Assembly: GCA_024639145.1 (NCBI GenBank)
Contig: JAHEIZ010000004.1
Span: 1-64,000, forward strand
Source: Actinomycetes bacterium
GTDB taxonomy: Bacteria > Actinomycetota > Actinomycetes > S36-B12
DNA length: 64,000 bases
Direction: 5' to 3'
Positions 62,694-64,000 of the stretch are shown piece by piece (positions within the stretch are counted from its first letter, which is position 1; each line of letters begins with the position of its first letter). Both the position numbers and the translations under genes were made by a program. The notes beneath the pieces are model-generated. The model saw only the letters and a program-made list of their open reading frames with translations. It made no database searches and had not been told where the DNA came from.

Positions 62694-63920
62694 ATGAACG
62701 ACGCAGCCGCCGGCACACTCCTGCTGATCCTCACCGGGCCTGATCGCCCTGGCGTGACACGTCAGGTAAGCGGAATTCTCGCTGAGCACGATGTCGTGAT
62801 CATCGATATCGAACAGATCGTGGTTCGTGGACACCTGATGCTTTCCTTCCTTGTCTCGACCCCGCACAGCATTGACCAGACTGACACCATCACTCACGCG
62901 GTTCGTGACTTCGGTAACGGGCTCGGACTCGACGTGCATGCTCAGGTGGGCGAGCCGGAATCCGAAACTGGGCGTCGGGGTCGAATCCAGGTCACTGTCA
63001 TGGGGGCGCCACTGCGTCCTGCGGCGATCGCCCGTGTCGCGAGCGAGATCGCAGATCGCGGGGGCAACATCGATCGCATTCGCCGTATCGCCAGTTATCC
63101 GGTGACGGCTGTTGCCTTCGAGGGTTCAGGTGCTGATGTCGCTGAGCTTCGATCGGCGCTTGCTGCTGCCGCCGTCGATACGGGTGTCGACATAGCCGTG
63201 CAGGCTGCGGGTCTCGATCGACGAGGCCAGCATCTCGTCGTGATGGATGTCGACTCCACAGTGATCCAGGATGAAGTCATCGACCTGCTTGCTGACGAAG
63301 CAGGCACTCACGCGCAGGTGGCCGAGATCACCGAGCGAGCGATGGCAGGAGAACTCGATTTCGGTGCGTCCCTGCGGGCTCGTGTGGCCCTCTTGGAGGG
63401 CCTACCTGCTGAGGTCATTGACCGTGTTCGCGACCGGATCACGCTGACTCCAGGTGCCCGCACCCTCTGTCGCACGCTCCGCAATCTCGGTTACCGCATC
63501 GCCCTGGTATCCGGCGGGTTCACTGAAGTCATCGCCCCGCTCGCTGTCGAGTTGGGCGTTGATCATGTGCGTGCCAACACCCTCGAGATAGTCGACGGAC
63601 GGCTCACGGGCAAGGTGATCGGCGAGATCATCGACCGCGCCGGCAAGCGCACGGCCCTTGAGGAGCTCGCCCGCGAGTATGGCATCCCGATCAGTCGCAC
63701 TATCGCTATCGGTGATGGCGCTAATGATGTCGACATGCTCGAGGCAGCCGGACTCGGAATCGCCTTCAACGGAAAGGCCGCGGCTCGTGACGCTGCCGAT
63801 AGCTCGGTCAGCGTGCCCTATCTCGATTCCGTGCTCTACTTGATGGGTATCTCCCGCGAAGAGGTTGAGGACGCCGACGCGCATGCCGGTATCGACGTGA
63901 CGACGCCACCGGTCAACTAG
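62694..63920 (+). CDS. serB: Phosphoserine phosphatase with two ACT domains
   Basis: A 408-residue SerB that dephosphorylates phosphoserine in the last step of serine synthesis. Two ACT domains occupy about residues 1-180 (LLLILTGPDRPGVTRQVSGILAEHDVVIIDI and IQVTVMGAPLRPAAIARVASEIADRGGN), a probable allosteric site for serine. The HAD core has motif 1 VVMDVDSTVI (nucleophile aspartate near residue 184), GGFTEVIAPLA and DGANDVDMLEAAGLGIAF. The start ATG is supported by TAGTGT. It complements the glycine cleavage genes nearby, linking serine and glycine metabolism. Confidence 0.97.
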   Translation: MNDAAAGTLLLILTGPDRPGVTRQVSGILAEHDVVIIDIEQIVVRGHLMLSFLVSTPHSIDQTDTITHAVRDFGNGLGLDVHAQVGEPESETGRRGRIQVTVMGAPLRPAAIARVASEIADRGGNIDRIRRIASYPVTAVAFEGSGADVAELRSALAAAAVDTGVDIAVQAAGLDRRGQHLVVMDVDSTVIQDEVIDLLADEAGTHAQVAEITERAMAGELDFGASLRARVALLEGLPAEVIDRVRDRITLTPGARTLCRTLRNLGYRIALVSGGFTEVIAPLAVELGVDHVRANTLEIVDGRLTGKVIGEIIDRAGKRTALEELAREYGIPISRTIAIGDGANDVDMLEAAGLGIAFNGKAAARDAADSSVSVPYLDSVLYLMGISREEVEDADAHAGIDVTTPPVN

Positions 63921-64000
63921 CTCGCGGTACGGCGTACGTCAGGAGTTCGGCTTCGCCTGAGCCGAGGGTTTCCCAGCCGCCGTGTCGCAGAACGCAGATG
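63914..64000 (-). CDS. C-terminal end of an unidentified minus-strand gene (truncated)
   Basis: Reading the minus strand, an open frame enters from the window edge and ends at the TGA at 63914-63916, overlapping the serB stop region. The visible tail reads ICVLRHGGWETLGSGEAELLTYAVPRAS. Twenty-eight residues are too few to name the protein. The tail looks natural for a folded protein, but only the sequence beyond the window can confirm it. Confidence 0.4.

Overview
The window is a contiguous, gene-dense stretch of G+C-rich chromosome from an actinobacterium (Actinomycetota, class Actinomycetes). The assignment rests on a pupylation locus (mpa/arc, dop, pup, pafA, pafB, pafC), the mycothiol ligase mshC, an RbpA RNA-polymerase-binding protein, a predicted F420-dependent LLM oxidoreductase, the actinobacterial families DUF3000, DUF3090, DUF4916, DUF5703 and SCO1664, and gene orders shared with Streptomyces and Mycobacterium. 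Nothing points to mycolic-acid synthesis; a free-living, non-mycolate actinomycete is the best guess, and the genus cannot be named from this window. I see no insertion sequences, prophage, CRISPR or other mobile DNA: this is core chromosome.

Layout. 1-9.3 kb: 3' part of aconitase, a small unknown gene, dxs, then a minus-strand run DUF3000 > RNase D > thiolase > FadB-type protein. 9.3-20.4 kb: single genes (DMT exporter, MsrB, DUF4916 Nudix-like protein, enoyl-CoA hydratase, acyl-ACP desaturase, OafA-type acyltransferase), a tandem pair of FUSC-like membrane proteins, a Dabb-domain protein, tRNA-Leu(GAG), an M20 peptidase, DUF5703 and an aldo/keto reductase. 20.4-25.6 kb: tightly coupled operon LLM oxidoreductase > uppP > histidine phosphatase > DUF3090 > SCO1664-family, followed by mshC. 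25.6-34.4 kb: gnd, pgi, PAC2 protein, alpha/beta hydrolase, metH, RecB-family nuclease. 34.4-46.9 kb: trmI > mpa > dop > pup > pafA > two FKBP isomerases > pafB > pafC > tatA > tatC > helY. 46.9-53.6 kb: 5'-3' exonuclease, M24 peptidase > amidohydrolase > lnt, ppm > fxsA, rbpA. 53.8-59.8 kb: glycine-cleavage region, with gcvP behind a tandem glycine riboswitch, then MerR, DUF151 nuclease-like protein, FtsR-type MerR, FHA protein and gcvH. 59.9-64 kb: CDP-alcohol phosphatidyltransferase, an unknown membrane protein, TauE/SafE permease, ABC ATPase, serB and the edge of another gene.

Two results stand out. First, the pupylation locus has no 20S proteasome genes: pup is followed 28 bp later by pafA, at the place where prcB-prcA normally sit, yet the Mpa C-terminus still resembles a proteasome-docking tail (GTYL). 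Second, about twenty genes carry a -10-like hexamer (TANNNT, most often TAGGCT or TAGCCT) ending exactly 6 (sometimes 7) nt before the start codon, with no Shine-Dalgarno sequence. This is a consistent signature of leaderless transcription and also decides many start sites.

Functional themes are one-carbon, glycine and serine metabolism (metH, gcvP, gcvH, serB), isoprenoid and cell-envelope lipid supply (dxs, uppP, lnt, ppm, phosphatidyltransferase), fatty-acid turnover (FadA/FadB, hydratase, desaturase), redox defence (mshC, msrB, rbpA) and protein tagging and export (Pup system, FKBPs, Tat).
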